This document shows positions 47,949-56,422 of a stretch of 56,422 nucleotides of DNA, one piece after another (the stretch's first letter is position 1; the number at the start of each line of letters is the position of its first letter). The notes under the pieces are model-generated. The model was not told the DNA's origin. It saw only the letters and a program-made list of their open reading frames with translations, and did no database searches. Made by a program: the position numbers and the translations under genes. Source of the DNA: a bacterium (GTDB lineage Bacteria; Myxococcota_A; UBA9160; SZUA-336); the NCBI GenBank assembly GCA_024226335.1, contig JAAELY010000494.1, forward strand, positions 1 through 56,422, read 5' to 3'.

Positions 47949-49355
47949 ATGGCCCTGGTATTCGAAGACTGGATGAGCGACAGCGATGCCGTGATGTGGC
48001 AGATCGAACGGGATCCGGTCCTGCGCTCCACGATCACGAGTGTGTGGATCCTGGACCAGTCTCCGGATTTCAAGCGCTTCGACGCGACCTTTTCCCGCGC
48101 GCTCGAGAAAATCCCGCGTTTGAGACAGCGCGTGGTTGCCGATCCGTTCGGCGTCTCGCCGCCGCGCTGGGAGGACGACCCGCTTTTCGATCGCGATTTT
48201 CACGTGCGCCGCGTTCGCGCCGCGGGAAACGGCACCATCCGCGATCTGCTCGATTACGCGAGACCTCTCGCGGGCCAGGCCTTCGACAAGGATCGCCCCC
48301 TCTGGGAATTCCACGTGGTGGAGGGACTCGAAGGCGGCAAGGCCGGTGTCGTTATGCGCTTACACCACGCGATTTCCGATGGCGTGGGCATGGTTCGCAT
48401 GACCACATCACTGATCGAACGCACGCGAGAGCCGCGCCCCGGGCGAACACGCGCCGTGACGCTCGCCGAGGAACCCGGACCGCAGAACCGCACCGGTGAC
48501 ATGGAACACTTCGCCTCGGCGATTCAGCACCGGGTGCGCACGACTGCCGAGCGCGGTCTGCGAGTCGGCGATGCCCTGCGCCGCGGCCTGATCGAACTGG
48601 CGAAGCACCCCCTGGACGGTGCGCGCTCTCTGGCCGAAACCGCGGGTTCAGTCGGGAGGCTGGTCAAACCGGCGAGCGCGCCGCTATCGCCGATCTGGAC
48701 GGACCGCTCGATCTCGGTGAACCTCGACGTCCTGCTGGTGGCCTTCGCCGATCTTCGAGCCGCTGCAAAGACCGTGGACGGGACTCTGAACGACGCTTTC
48801 GTGGCCGCGATTGCGGGCGGACTCCATCGCTACCATCGCAGTTTCGGTGAGGCGACCCCGGAATTGCGCATGAGCATGCCGATCGATGTGCGTACGGGCG
48901 AGAAGGGGGACCAGGCGGGTAATCAGTTCGTACCCGCACGTATCATCATTCCCGTGGCTCTGGAAGATCCGAGCGAACGAATGCGAGCCGTCCAGCGCCT
49001 GGTGCGCGAGCAACGTGAAGAACCGGGTCTACCCTTCATCGACGAGGTGTCCGGTGCCATCAATCGCCTCGGCGCTCTCGGGGCCACCGCTTTTGTCGGC
49101 GGAATGATGAAAGCGGTCGACTTCGTGACCAGCAACGTACCCGGTCCGCCCTTCCCCGTGTACATGGGCGGTGCGCTGATCGAACAGATGTTCCCCTTCG
49201 GACCGCTGGCCGGAGCCGCAGTCAACGTCACATTGTTCAGCTACGACGGCGTGCTGCAGGTAGGCATCAACTCCGATCGACTGGCTGTCAAGGAACCAGA
49301 GCGCCTGCACGCATGCCTGCAGGAATCGTTTGACGAGATCATCGCTCTGGCTTGA
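47949..49355 (+). CDS. Wax ester synthase/diacylglycerol acyltransferase (WS/DGAT family)
   Basis: This 468-residue condensation-type acyltransferase carries the catalytic HHxxxDG motif at 139-145 (HHAISDG), the N-terminal FLxxE-like start (MSDSDAVMWQIERDP), and the later NDAFVAAIAGGLHRYH and SNVPGP motifs. Family members join acyl-CoA to fatty alcohols or diacylglycerols to build storage wax esters or triacylglycerols; activities vary, and some are acyl transferases of other acceptors. GAGCGGAG precedes the ATG. Confidence 0.92.
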   Translation: MALVFEDWMSDSDAVMWQIERDPVLRSTITSVWILDQSPDFKRFDATFSRALEKIPRLRQRVVADPFGVSPPRWEDDPLFDRDFHVRRVRAAGNGTIRDLLDYARPLAGQAFDKDRPLWEFHVVEGLEGGKAGVVMRLHHAISDGVGMVRMTTSLIERTREPRPGRTRAVTLAEEPGPQNRTGDMEHFASAIQHRVRTTAERGLRVGDALRRGLIELAKHPLDGARSLAETAGSVGRLVKPASAPLSPIWTDRSISVNLDVLLVAFADLRAAAKTVDGTLNDAFVAAIAGGLHRYHRSFGEATPELRMSMPIDVRTGEKGDQAGNQFVPARIIIPVALEDPSERMRAVQRLVREQREEPGLPFIDEVSGAINRLGALGATAFVGGMMKAVDFVTSNVPGPPFPVYMGGALIEQMFPFGPLAGAAVNVTLFSYDGVLQVGINSDRLAVKEPERLHACLQESFDEIIALA

Positions 49356-49410
49356 AGCACGGCGTTCCGAGCGCCTCATGGGCTCTCGAACTTCTCGCTT
49401 GATGCGCGTA

Positions 49411-51165
49411 TCAGGGGCCGGGACACACGAAGCGAACCTCGCCCGATTCGGGTGAGGGAGCGGAGAACAGACAGTCTTCGGCCCGATGCACGACCTCACC
49501 CTGGAACAGGGTCAGAACCACCTGGGTGCCATCGAGATCCTGTGTCGTGAAAAGATCTCGGTCCAGGATCGCGAGGTCCGCCCACTTTCCCACTTCGATC
49601 GATCCGGTCTGCTGCTCTTGGTGCAGGACATAGGCCGAGTCGAGTGTGAGCATGCGCAGACTCCGTGCGATGCCCTGCTCGCGCGTTTCGAAGAACGGCA
49701 GTGCGCGCTCGATCGTGCCGAAAGGGGAAAGCGGACCCGCGTCCCAGTCGCTACTCAATACGGTGTGGACTCCGGCATCCAGAGCGGCTCCAAGTGGCAG
49801 GAGTTGCGCTGCGCGGCGCCGGCCGAGGATACGGCTCAGCTGGGCGCGGTATTCCGGATCAAAAGAACCGGGCGAGAGCTGGAAGTCGGCGATGACTTCG
49901 AGTTCGACAAAACGCTTCCAGTCCGCGGGATCGACCAGGTAGAGGTGGGAGATGCGATGTCGCGAACCTGCTTTTCCCGCGGCCTCGAGTGCATCCAGAG
50001 CCAGCGCGACTCCCCGGTCTCCGGTCGCGTGAAAGTGGAGCTGAAAACCGGCTTTGCTGAGTTCTCGCGCGTAGGTCTTCAGAGCATCGGGCTCGAAGTA
50101 CAGGAAACCCCGCGGGGAAACCGACGCGGGCCCGATCCTGCGCCGATAGCGCGAGTTCAGCGCAGAGGTTCCCTGCGAGAGGATGCCGTCGACATAGATC
50201 TTCACCTGGTCGAAGCGCAACTGTCCGCCCGCGGGGTTCGAGTTCAACACCTGACTCTCCGCGATTTCCCGTAGTTCTGCGACCTGCGCATCGAGCGGGC
50301 GATCGGGGTAGAGGTACAGGGAATTGCTGGCGCGCACGGTCAGCCTGCCCTCCAACGCTGCGCGCCTCCAGGCTTCGTGATAGCCGCGAGTCCAGAATCC
50401 TCCAGCGTCGCTCACCGAAGTGATGCCGTTTGCGTTCAGTTCGCGCAGGCTGCCAAGCAATCCCCGATAACTGGCCGCGCGATTCTCGGTGTTGGGCTTC
50501 CGGGCGGCGTCGCGGGCGGCTTGCTGGGCGTTCTCGAACACCACTCCCGTCAGTGCACCGGTTCGCGGATCGCGATCCAGGATGCCACCGGGAGGATCAG
50601 TGAAATTCGCACGAAAGCCCGCGAGTTCGAGTCCTTGCGAGTTCATCCACGCGCCGTGGCCGAGGTCGTCGAGGACCAGCATGGGGCGATACCGGACGGC
50701 CCGCTCGAGCGGGTTCCAACCCGGTTTGAGTTTTTCCCGCAGAGCCGTCAGATGAACGCCCGAACCGATCACCCAGGTCTGACCCGCCTGCTCGTTCGCG
50801 CATTCTCTGGCGATACCCTCCAGGTCCTGCAGTTCGGCTACGGGAGGGAACTCACAGGTCGCGCGGTTCAAACCCGCCTCGAGTGCGTGAACATGGACGT
50901 CGTGAAGTCCGGGAATCACCATTCGCTGATCGAGGTCGATCACCTCGGCCCGCTCACTGATGACGGCCCGTACCTGCGCCTCGGAGCCAACGGCGAAGAT
51001 CGTGCCATCCCTCACCGCGAGCGCTTCTGCCCAAGGTCGTTCGGCATCGAGTGTGTACACGCGCGCATTCACATAGGCGATCTCTTCCCGTCCGCGTTCG
51101 CTCTCGAGCGAACACGCGACTAGCAGGAAGGGCAACCCGATCAGAAATCGTCGAAATCCATTCAC
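49411..51165 (-). CDS. Lipoprotein amidohydrolase, YtcJ-like
   Basis: This 584-residue amidohydrolase of the YtcJ/exoenzyme branch has a lipoprotein signal (LLVAC, C18). The TIM-barrel metal-binding start HDVHVHALE (about 88-96) and the SDWDAGPLSPFGT strand near 480 are seen, with a C-terminal beta part (KWADLAILDRDLF). Such enzymes hydrolyse small amides or lactams; a lipid-anchored form would act at the periplasmic side. It follows the TPR membrane gene by 6 bp on the same strand. Confidence 0.88.
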   Translation of the reverse strand: MNGFRRFLIGLPFLLVACSLESERGREEIAYVNARVYTLDAERPWAEALAVRDGTIFAVGSEAQVRAVISERAEVIDLDQRMVIPGLHDVHVHALEAGLNRATCEFPPVAELQDLEGIARECANEQAGQTWVIGSGVHLTALREKLKPGWNPLERAVRYRPMLVLDDLGHGAWMNSQGLELAGFRANFTDPPGGILDRDPRTGALTGVVFENAQQAARDAARKPNTENRAASYRGLLGSLRELNANGITSVSDAGGFWTRGYHEAWRRAALEGRLTVRASNSLYLYPDRPLDAQVAELREIAESQVLNSNPAGGQLRFDQVKIYVDGILSQGTSALNSRYRRRIGPASVSPRGFLYFEPDALKTYARELSKAGFQLHFHATGDRGVALALDALEAAGKAGSRHRISHLYLVDPADWKRFVELEVIADFQLSPGSFDPEYRAQLSRILGRRRAAQLLPLGAALDAGVHTVLSSDWDAGPLSPFGTIERALPFFETREQGIARSLRMLTLDSAYVLHQEQQTGSIEVGKWADLAILDRDLFTTQDLDGTQVVLTLFQGEVVHRAEDCLFSAPSPESGEVRFVCPGP

Positions 51166-51171
51166 TCGAAA

Positions 51172-52962
51172 TCAGTCCTCGGCCTTTGGTCGGGATACAC
51201 GTTCAGTTTGAACCGATCCGATCTCCCGAAGGGCTTCGCGGTACAGCGCAAGCCGAGTTTCGGCTTCGGTCTTCAAATCGTCGAGTGCGGGATTGCCAGA
51301 CGCTCCCGCCGCCCGCTCCGCGAGTGAAACGGCGGCTTCAAACTCTCCTCTTCTGGCGCTGGCCTCTGCAAGCCTCAGCAAAATGAGCACGAACTGCTCG
51401 CGCGCACCGAGTTCATCGGGTTTTCGCAGGAGTCCGGCTTCGTAGTGGCGAACCGCATCGGGGTCGCGACCTTCGCGCACCGATGCGAGTGCCAGATAGA
51501 AATGTGTCTCGGCTCGGTCTGGGTCCAGATCGCTGGCGCGCTCGAGATGCGGAATGGCTCTCCCTGTCTTGCCCCGGTCCATCAGGAATCGACCGAGGTT
51601 GTACTCGCCATCCGCATAGGGAGCACCGCGGGTCGCGAGTTGGTAGTGCCCCAGCGCGTCATCTCCGGCCCCGATCCGTTCCAGCGCAAGACCGAGACCA
51701 TTGTGCCCGATTGAATTTCCCGGATCGATCTCGACCATTCGCGAAAACAGGGCTTTGCTGTCGCGCCAGTGGCGCGCCTGCTCGAAACTCGCGCCGCTGC
51801 AGGCTGCCAGAACGAGTGCGGCCAGAACGATTGCCCAGGTCTTCGGCCATGCGCGTTGCTTCCAGAACTCCGCGGCACCCCAAGATACGCAGATGAAGAT
51901 ACCCGTCAGTGGAACATAACTGTAGCGATCGGCGATCCATTGCTCTCCCACCTGAACGATGCCAATCACCGGTACGAGTGTCCCGAGAAACCAGAGCCAT
52001 CCGATGATCAGGAACGGGTAGCGCCGAGCACTGGCGACGGCCAGAAGGGAGATCGCCGCAAGAACCGAGGCACTGATTGCGATCGTTTGAGCCGGCCAGT
52101 GGCTGGGATGCAGGTTGAGCGCGCTGAGATCGTGAGGCCAGATCGTGAGCAGGAGATAACGCGGATAGGCCACGATCGAATTGGCGATGCGCTGGGCGAC
52201 CGGAAGCGCTTCCGTCGTCGCGATCGAGAGTTCCTGGGCTTTCAGAGTGATCAGGATCGAGGCGATCGTGAGCAGAAGGAAAGGAATCTTCTCCGCTACG
52301 AGCCACATCAGCGTTTGCTTTTCGATTGGATGATCGTTGCGCGCGGGTCCACACAGTCCGCTCCTTCCCAGCGGCCACACGTCCAGCAGGATCAGCGCGA
52401 AGGGTGCGGTGACGAGCATCGGCTTTGAAGCCAGACCCAGAGTGAAGAAACCCAGTGCGGCGATGTAGGCGGCACTGGAACGCATCCGAGCAAAGCGAAA
52501 CCAGGCCAGGATCGAGAGAAACCAGAACAGTGTACTGAGCACGTCCTTGCGCTCTGCAATCCAGGCCACTGACTCGACGTGCAGGGGATGCAATGCGAAG
52601 AGCCCCGCCACAAATGCACTGCGCGCGGTAGCGCCGGTGCCCGCAATCAGCAACACAAACAACAAGCCAGTATTCGCCAGATGCAGGGCCAGGCTGGTTG
52701 CGTGATGCCCCGAAGCCCGGAGCCCAAAGAGCGAGACATCCAGCATATGGGAAACCCAGGTGAGTGGATGCCAGTTACTGGCGGCCGTCGACGTCAGAGC
52801 CCAACGCACTCCTTCCGGCGTCATTCCTGCGAGAACGCGCGCATTCCCCGTGACGTACGTATCATCGTCGTAGCTGACGAAATCGTGACTCAGGATGCGT
52901 CCGTGCGCCAGGAAGGCCACCAGCATCAAAGCGATTGCGATCCAGTGCGGTCGGAGCATCAT
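51172..52962 (-). CDS. Polytopic membrane protein with C-terminal TPRs (TMTC-like)
   Basis: This 596-residue protein has about ten TM helices in residues 8-400 and TPR repeats at about 410-560 (SIGHNGLGLALERIGAGDDALGHYQLA, ADGEYNLGRFLMDRGKTGRAIPHLERA, AETHFYLALASVREGRDPDAVRHYEAG). The N-terminus has the DFVSYDDDTYV segment near 27, resembling the Asp-rich first loop of GT-C glycosyltransferases, and SNWHPLTWVSHMLD and LHPLHVESVAWIAERKDVLS, which match the TMTC/DUF1736-type family. It probably glycosylates proteins from a lipid-linked sugar (inference). The next gene downstream, 6 bp away, is the YtcJ-like lipoprotein; hspQ is upstream. Confidence 0.82.
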   Translation of the reverse strand: MMLRPHWIAIALMLVAFLAHGRILSHDFVSYDDDTYVTGNARVLAGMTPEGVRWALTSTAASNWHPLTWVSHMLDVSLFGLRASGHHATSLALHLANTGLLFVLLIAGTGATARSAFVAGLFALHPLHVESVAWIAERKDVLSTLFWFLSILAWFRFARMRSSAAYIAALGFFTLGLASKPMLVTAPFALILLDVWPLGRSGLCGPARNDHPIEKQTLMWLVAEKIPFLLLTIASILITLKAQELSIATTEALPVAQRIANSIVAYPRYLLLTIWPHDLSALNLHPSHWPAQTIAISASVLAAISLLAVASARRYPFLIIGWLWFLGTLVPVIGIVQVGEQWIADRYSYVPLTGIFICVSWGAAEFWKQRAWPKTWAIVLAALVLAACSGASFEQARHWRDSKALFSRMVEIDPGNSIGHNGLGLALERIGAGDDALGHYQLATRGAPYADGEYNLGRFLMDRGKTGRAIPHLERASDLDPDRAETHFYLALASVREGRDPDAVRHYEAGLLRKPDELGAREQFVLILLRLAEASARRGEFEAAVSLAERAAGASGNPALDDLKTEAETRLALYREALREIGSVQTERVSRPKAED

Positions 52963-52995
52963 TCTTGTCTCGGACGCGCCGGATTCCGAGTCCGC

Positions 52996-53325
52996 TCAGT
53001 TTGCTCGATGTCGAAGCAATTGATACGAGCCGTCGCGAAGCTCACCGAAGATCTCGTCCACCTGCGGATGTGCCACAGGGCCTCCCTCCGGGTCCGATAC
53101 CAGGTTCTGCTCCGAAACATAAGCGACATAGGATCCGCGCTCGCCGACCGCAAGCAGGTGATAGTAGGGCTGCTCTTTGTGCGGTCGAACTTCTTCGGGA
53201 ATCGATTGCCACCATTCTTCCGTGTTGGCGAATTCCGGATCCACGTCGAAAATCACGCCGCGAAACGGGTACACGCGGTGCCGCACCACCTGGCCGATTC
53301 CGAACTTCCCTTCTCGCTCGATCAT
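52996..53325 (-). CDS. hspQ: Heat shock protein HspQ/YccV-like
   Basis: This 109-residue protein has the HspQ (hemimethylated-DNA-binding YccV) fold: FGIGQVVRHRVYPFRGVIFDVDPEF, EEVRPHKEQPYYHLLA, YVAYVSEQNLVSDPEGGPVAHPQVDEIFGEL. In E. coli HspQ is a heat-induced specificity factor of Lon protease. Its UGA stop happens to be in frame with the downstream TPR gene start, 33 nt later, with no cysteine context; it is an ordinary stop. Divergent from the badH-like gene (120 bp between starts). Confidence 0.92.
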   Translation of the reverse strand: MIEREGKFGIGQVVRHRVYPFRGVIFDVDPEFANTEEWWQSIPEEVRPHKEQPYYHLLAVGERGSYVAYVSEQNLVSDPEGGPVAHPQVDEIFGELRDGSYQLLRHRAN

Positions 53326-53445
53326 GAGAGGATACTAGCGGGTTTCGATCACCTCGCCGGTCCGATCACGCCGCTGAAGTGCGATGTCGTTCGTTCTGCC
53401 CCTGGCGCGTATAGTGAGAACGTCAATAGGGTAGACGGGGAAGGC

Positions 53446-54210
53446 ATGCCGGGATTTCGGGGGTTGACGGGCAGACGCGTCTTGATCACCGGTGCCGCGA
53501 GCGGCATCGGTCGCGCAACCGCGCAACGACTGGCCGAAGAGGGCGCCGTGGTCGGAATCCTCGACCTGGATGGAGAAGGTGCCGAGGCTACCGCCGAAAC
53601 CCTGCGCTCGAGTGGTTCGAGTGCTCGGGCTTTCGAGGTCGACATCGTCGATCGGAAGGCGGTCGAAGTCGCGCTCGAAGCATTTCAAAGCGAGTTCGGG
53701 CCCGTCGATGCGCTGATCAACAATGCGGGTTGGGACCTCGCCTGTGATTTCGTCGACAGCGAACCCGACTTCTGGCGCAAAGTGATCGACATCAATCTCT
53801 ACGGTCCACTGAATCTGACAAAGGCCGTTCTGCCCGGAATGATCGAACGCGGCGCCGGACGCATCGTCAGTCTGGCCTCCGATGCCGGCCGGGTGGGATC
53901 CTCGGGCGAGTCGGTATACGCGGCCTGCAAAGGCGGCATCATCGCTTTTTCGAAGTCGGTCGCGCGTGAAGTCGCCCGCCACGGAATCTGCTTGAATATC
54001 GTGTCTCCCGGACCCAGTGACACTCCGCTGTTCGCGCGTTTTGACGAGACGGGACGACTGGCAAGTGCATTGGAACGCGCGATCCCGATGCGCCGCCTCG
54101 GGCGACCCGACGACTATCCCGGCATCATCGCGTTTCTGATCAGCGATGACGCCGGCTTCATCACCGGCCAGACGATCAGCGTCTCGGGCGGTCTTACCAT
54201 GCACGGATGA
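53446..54210 (+). CDS. badH: 2-hydroxycyclohexanecarboxyl-CoA dehydrogenase-like SDR (BadH type)
   Basis: This 254-residue classical SDR has TGAASGIGRA (15-24), NNAG (about 88-91), and the catalytic SLASDAGRVGSSGESVYAACKGG block with Ser, Y and K. The VSPGPSDTPLF and QTISVSGGLTMHG ending match BadH, which oxidises 2-hydroxycyclohexane-1-carboxyl-CoA to the 2-keto form. The badI-type gene follows after 11 bp, as in cyclohexanecarboxylate degradation clusters. ATG at 53446 preceded by GGGGAAGG. Other SDR substrates remain possible. Confidence 0.8.
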   Translation: MPGFRGLTGRRVLITGAASGIGRATAQRLAEEGAVVGILDLDGEGAEATAETLRSSGSSARAFEVDIVDRKAVEVALEAFQSEFGPVDALINNAGWDLACDFVDSEPDFWRKVIDINLYGPLNLTKAVLPGMIERGAGRIVSLASDAGRVGSSGESVYAACKGGIIAFSKSVAREVARHGICLNIVSPGPSDTPLFARFDETGRLASALERAIPMRRLGRPDDYPGIIAFLISDDAGFITGQTISVSGGLTMHG

Positions 54211-54221
54211 GGAGCCTCTCC

Positions 54222-55004
54222 ATGGATTTCGAAGATCTTCTGTATGAGAAACGCGATCACGTCGCGACGATCACAATCAATCGCCCCAAGGTCTACAACG
54301 CTTTCCGAGGCACGACTTGTGCGGAACTGGTCCGCGCGCTGGCTGACGCCGGTTACGACAAGGACATAGGGGCGATCGTTCTTACGGGCGCGGGTGATCG
54401 GGCGTTCTGCACCGGCGGAGATCAGTCCGAACACGACGGCCAGTACGAGGGGGATCGCGGTATCCTCGGTATGCCGATCGACGAGGTTCACTCGGTCATC
54501 CGCGATGTCCCGAAGCCCGTTCTCGCCAAGGTGCGCGGTTATGCGATTGGCGGCGGTAACGTCCTGGCAACGCTATGCGATCTGACCCTGGCCGCCGACA
54601 ATGCGATCTTCGGTCAAGTCGGACCGAAAATGGGCTCGGTCGATCCGGGTTTTGGCACGGCCTATCTATCCCGCGTGATCGGAGAAAAGAAGGCGCGCGA
54701 GATGTGGTATCTGTGCGAACGCTACAGTGCCGCAGAAGCTCTCGAGATGGGCCTGGTGAACAAGGTGGTTCCCGAAGCCGAACTCGACGCGGAAGCCGCG
54801 GCCTGGTGCGCGAAACTGGTCCAACGCAGCCCGACGGCCATTGCACTGGCCAAACGTTCTTTCAACGCGGATTCGGAGAGCATTCGCGGGATCGGAGGCA
54901 TGGGTTTCGTCGGTCTCTCCCTGTACTACGGCACGAAGGAATCCGAAGAAGGAGGCGCCGCTCTGAACGAGAAGCGCGATCCGGATTTTCGGCGTTTCGT
55001 CTGA
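54222..55004 (+). CDS. badI: 2-ketocyclohexanecarboxyl-CoA hydrolase-like crotonase (BadI type)
   Basis: This 260-residue crotonase-fold enzyme resembles BadI along its whole length from memory: DFEDLLYEKRDHVATITINRP, AFRGTTCAEL, AFCTGGDQSEHDG, GYAIGGGNVLATLCDL, GQVGPKMGSVDPGFGTAYL, and SLYYGTKESEEG near the end. BadI opens the ring of 2-ketocyclohexanecarboxyl-CoA to pimelyl-CoA. It is also close to MenB, whose GGDQ and GPKMGSVDPG motifs it shares, but the badH-type neighbour favours BadI. Start 54222 has GGAG upstream; an ATG at 54207 overlaps the badH stop. Confidence 0.82.
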   Translation: MDFEDLLYEKRDHVATITINRPKVYNAFRGTTCAELVRALADAGYDKDIGAIVLTGAGDRAFCTGGDQSEHDGQYEGDRGILGMPIDEVHSVIRDVPKPVLAKVRGYAIGGGNVLATLCDLTLAADNAIFGQVGPKMGSVDPGFGTAYLSRVIGEKKAREMWYLCERYSAAEALEMGLVNKVVPEAELDAEAAAWCAKLVQRSPTAIALAKRSFNADSESIRGIGGMGFVGLSLYYGTKESEEGGAALNEKRDPDFRRFV

Positions 55005-55034
55005 GCGCTCGTACCGCGAGCTATTGGAACGAAG

Positions 55035-56294
55035 ATGAGCCGCAGACCCGACATCCGCATCACGGACCTCGCGGAACCCGTACTCGACGAGGCACAGAAG
55101 CAGGTACTCGCGGCAGTGAGTGGCTTGCAGGTCGAGTTTGACGAAGAGTCGATCCTCGGCGAAGCGATGCAGCGCACGGGTCTGTCGAACTTCGGCCCGG
55201 ATGATTTTCGCGAGCGTCTGCGAATCTGGTGCCAGAGTCTCGAGGAAGATGAGAATCTCAGCGTGGTGGGACAACTCGGCGCGCGCTCGGACACGGTGCG
55301 CTACGCGCTCAATCGTCTGCGCGTCGAGGACTTGATCGCGCGACATCCGGAGATCCTCGACGTCGAAATCCGTCGCCCGATCATCATCATCGGTCTGCCC
55401 CGTTCGGGTACGACCCACCTCTTGAACCTGATCTCGGCCGATACTCGCCTGCGTTCACTGCCTTACTGGGAGAGCGTCGAACCGATCCAGATCCAGGGAG
55501 AGGAGCCCGGGCCCGATGGACGCGATCCCCGGCACGTCCGCAACCGGGCGCGCTTCGAACGAACCGACGGCCTGCTTCCGCACGTGCGCGCCATGCACTA
55601 CATGACTCCCGAGCACATCCACGAGGAGATCGAGTTGCAGGCGATCGATTTCTCCTCCTATGTGCTGGAGTGGATTGCGCACGTTCCCCGTCTGAGGGAC
55701 GCCTACCTGGCGAGCGATCAGACGGCTTCTTACGGCTATATGAAGAAGGTACTCCAGGCCATCCAGTGGCAGCGCGGGCCGGATCGCTGGGTTCTGAAGT
55801 CCCCGCAGCATCTGGAACAGCTGGTACCGCTATACAAGACGTTTCCCGATGCCACCTTCGCGATCACCGCAAGGGATCCGGTGTCGGTGATCGCCTCCAC
55901 GATCACCATGGAGGCCTACTCCGCACGCCTGCTGCGCAAACGCGTCGACCTCGACGCGATTTCGACGTACTGGTGCAATCGCATCGAAACACTCCTGAGC
56001 CGTTGTGTGCGCGATCGTCACGTGCTTCCGCCCGAGCAAAGCATCGACGTGCCTTTCAAGGAGTTCATGGCCGATGACATCGGCATGGTCGAACGCATCT
56101 ACGAGTTGGCCGGACACCCGATGACGAACGCGGCCCGCGAGATGCTCGCTCGATACATGGCCGAGAACCCGCGCGGCAAGTACGGGCGAGTCCGCTACGA
56201 CCTGCGCGGTGATTTCGGCATCGATCCCGATGAGTTGCGCAAGCGCTTTGGCTTCTACTTCGAACGTTTTCCCGTCGAAGCCGAGATGCACTGA
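55035..56294 (+). CDS. PAPS-dependent sulfotransferase
   Basis: This 419-residue protein carries the 5'-PAPS loop IIIGLPRSGTTHLLNL (about 118-133) and the 3'-phosphate binding RDPVSVIAS near 276 of sulfotransferases. W-S-like substrate residues are spread through a helical N-terminal part of about 110 residues, which is family-specific to bacterial 'sulfotransferase family' proteins. It would transfer sulfate from PAPS to a hydroxyl of a small molecule or lipid; acceptor unknown. It follows badI by 30 bp. Repeat copy C begins 12 bp after its TGA. Confidence 0.88.
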   Translation: MSRRPDIRITDLAEPVLDEAQKQVLAAVSGLQVEFDEESILGEAMQRTGLSNFGPDDFRERLRIWCQSLEEDENLSVVGQLGARSDTVRYALNRLRVEDLIARHPEILDVEIRRPIIIIGLPRSGTTHLLNLISADTRLRSLPYWESVEPIQIQGEEPGPDGRDPRHVRNRARFERTDGLLPHVRAMHYMTPEHIHEEIELQAIDFSSYVLEWIAHVPRLRDAYLASDQTASYGYMKKVLQAIQWQRGPDRWVLKSPQHLEQLVPLYKTFPDATFAITARDPVSVIASTITMEAYSARLLRKRVDLDAISTYWCNRIETLLSRCVRDRHVLPPEQSIDVPFKEFMADDIGMVERIYELAGHPMTNAAREMLARYMAENPRGKYGRVRYDLRGDFGIDPDELRKRFGFYFERFPVEAEMH

Positions 56295-56306
56295 AGCTCT
56301 GGCCCT

Positions 56307-56422
56307 CTAGGGAATCTCTGCACAGGGAGGATTCGAGCGAGAAGCGGGAGTCGCCGCCTGAGCAAGAAGCGTGATCCGATCGCAGATCCGTAGATCTGCA
56401 GAGGGTCGCGCGACGCAGCGCA
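56307..56422 (-). mobile_element. MITE-like element, copy C (right part cut by window end)
   Basis: This is the inverted orientation of the element. The 116 bp are identical to positions 25-140 of copy A. The outer CTAG is at 56307-56310, 12 bp after the stop of the sulfotransferase gene. The element's far end lies beyond the window. Confidence 0.85.

Noticed and set aside
52962-52998. HspQ UGA in frame with the following TPR gene, as a second Sec candidate
   Set aside because: HspQ is full length at the UGA, there is no Cys/Sec motif or hairpin with the right geometry noted, and the downstream gene has its own start.
52579-53445. Open frame extending the badH-like gene upstream
   Set aside because: It covers hspQ and part of the TPR gene antisense; the SDR motif begins right after the ATG at 53446 with a good ribosome binding site.

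Overview
The window is 56.4 kb of GC-rich, gene-dense bacterial chromosome with about 55 protein genes on both strands. It has no rRNA, no tRNA that I can recognise, no CRISPR array and no intact transposase. Gene content suggests an uncultured deltaproteobacterium-like lineage (Myxococcota, Binatota or Desulfobacterota type). The clues are a Fis-type C-terminus of deltaproteobacterial style on an NtrC-like AAA+ protein, a wax-ester synthase-like acyltransferase, a sulfotransferase, CaiB-type and bad-type CoA enzymes, a Baeyer-Villiger-type monooxygenase and a probable selenoprotein. This placement is inference only.

Layout. 1-3.4 kb: FHA protein, nitrilase-family amidase, pgi and a GFA-family protein, with two copies of a small inverted-repeat element. 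3.5-10.2 kb: housekeeping core with a degenerate NtrC-like AAA+ regulator, mutL-miaA, a TIGR04073-like exported protein, der and a YfgM-like gene. 10.3-14.4 kb: methyltransferase, MDR oxidoreductase, thiolase and extended SDR. 14.5-18.3 kb: accessory patch with a broken amidohydrolase, a 929-residue STAND-like P-loop/TPR protein and a 101-bp inverted repeat. 18.3-26 kb: MscS channel, ThuA-like protein, lipoprotein plus MarR pair, CaiB-type CoA transferase, PRPP synthetase, monooxygenase and GNAT protein. 26-33 kb: copper/silver efflux locus, with a CsoR repressor divergent from a small Cys-rich exported protein and cusC-cusB-cusA, and a palindromic operator between them. 33-39 kb: MDR enzyme, GST, GFA, porin, ankyrin protein and MBL-fold protein. 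38.8-41 kb: thiol-redox patch of dsbB-dsbA convergent with the AhpD-like selenoprotein. 41-49 kb: amidase, DUF3604, esterase, Cys/His-repeat exported protein, hexapeptide acyltransferase, GFA and WS/DGAT. 49-56 kb: YtcJ-like amidohydrolase, TPR membrane protein, hspQ, a badH-badI pair and a sulfotransferase. A third, inverted copy of the small element is cut by the end of the window.

Main discovery. The gene at 39944-41044 (minus strand) is interrupted by a single in-frame UGA exactly where AhpD-family proteins carry the second cysteine of their CxxC-x3-H site, and a hairpin with a GU-containing loop starts 17 nt downstream. The best reading is a selenocysteine-containing AhpD-like oxidoreductase, which an automatic caller would split into two unrelated ORFs. 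Other notable items are a 169-bp MITE-like element bounded by CTAG that lies exactly on the stop codons of two genes, an AAA+ regulator that has lost both GAFTGA and the Walker B glutamate, a STAND-like protein beside a gene ruin, and an exported protein built of Cys/His repeats followed by beta-like repeats.
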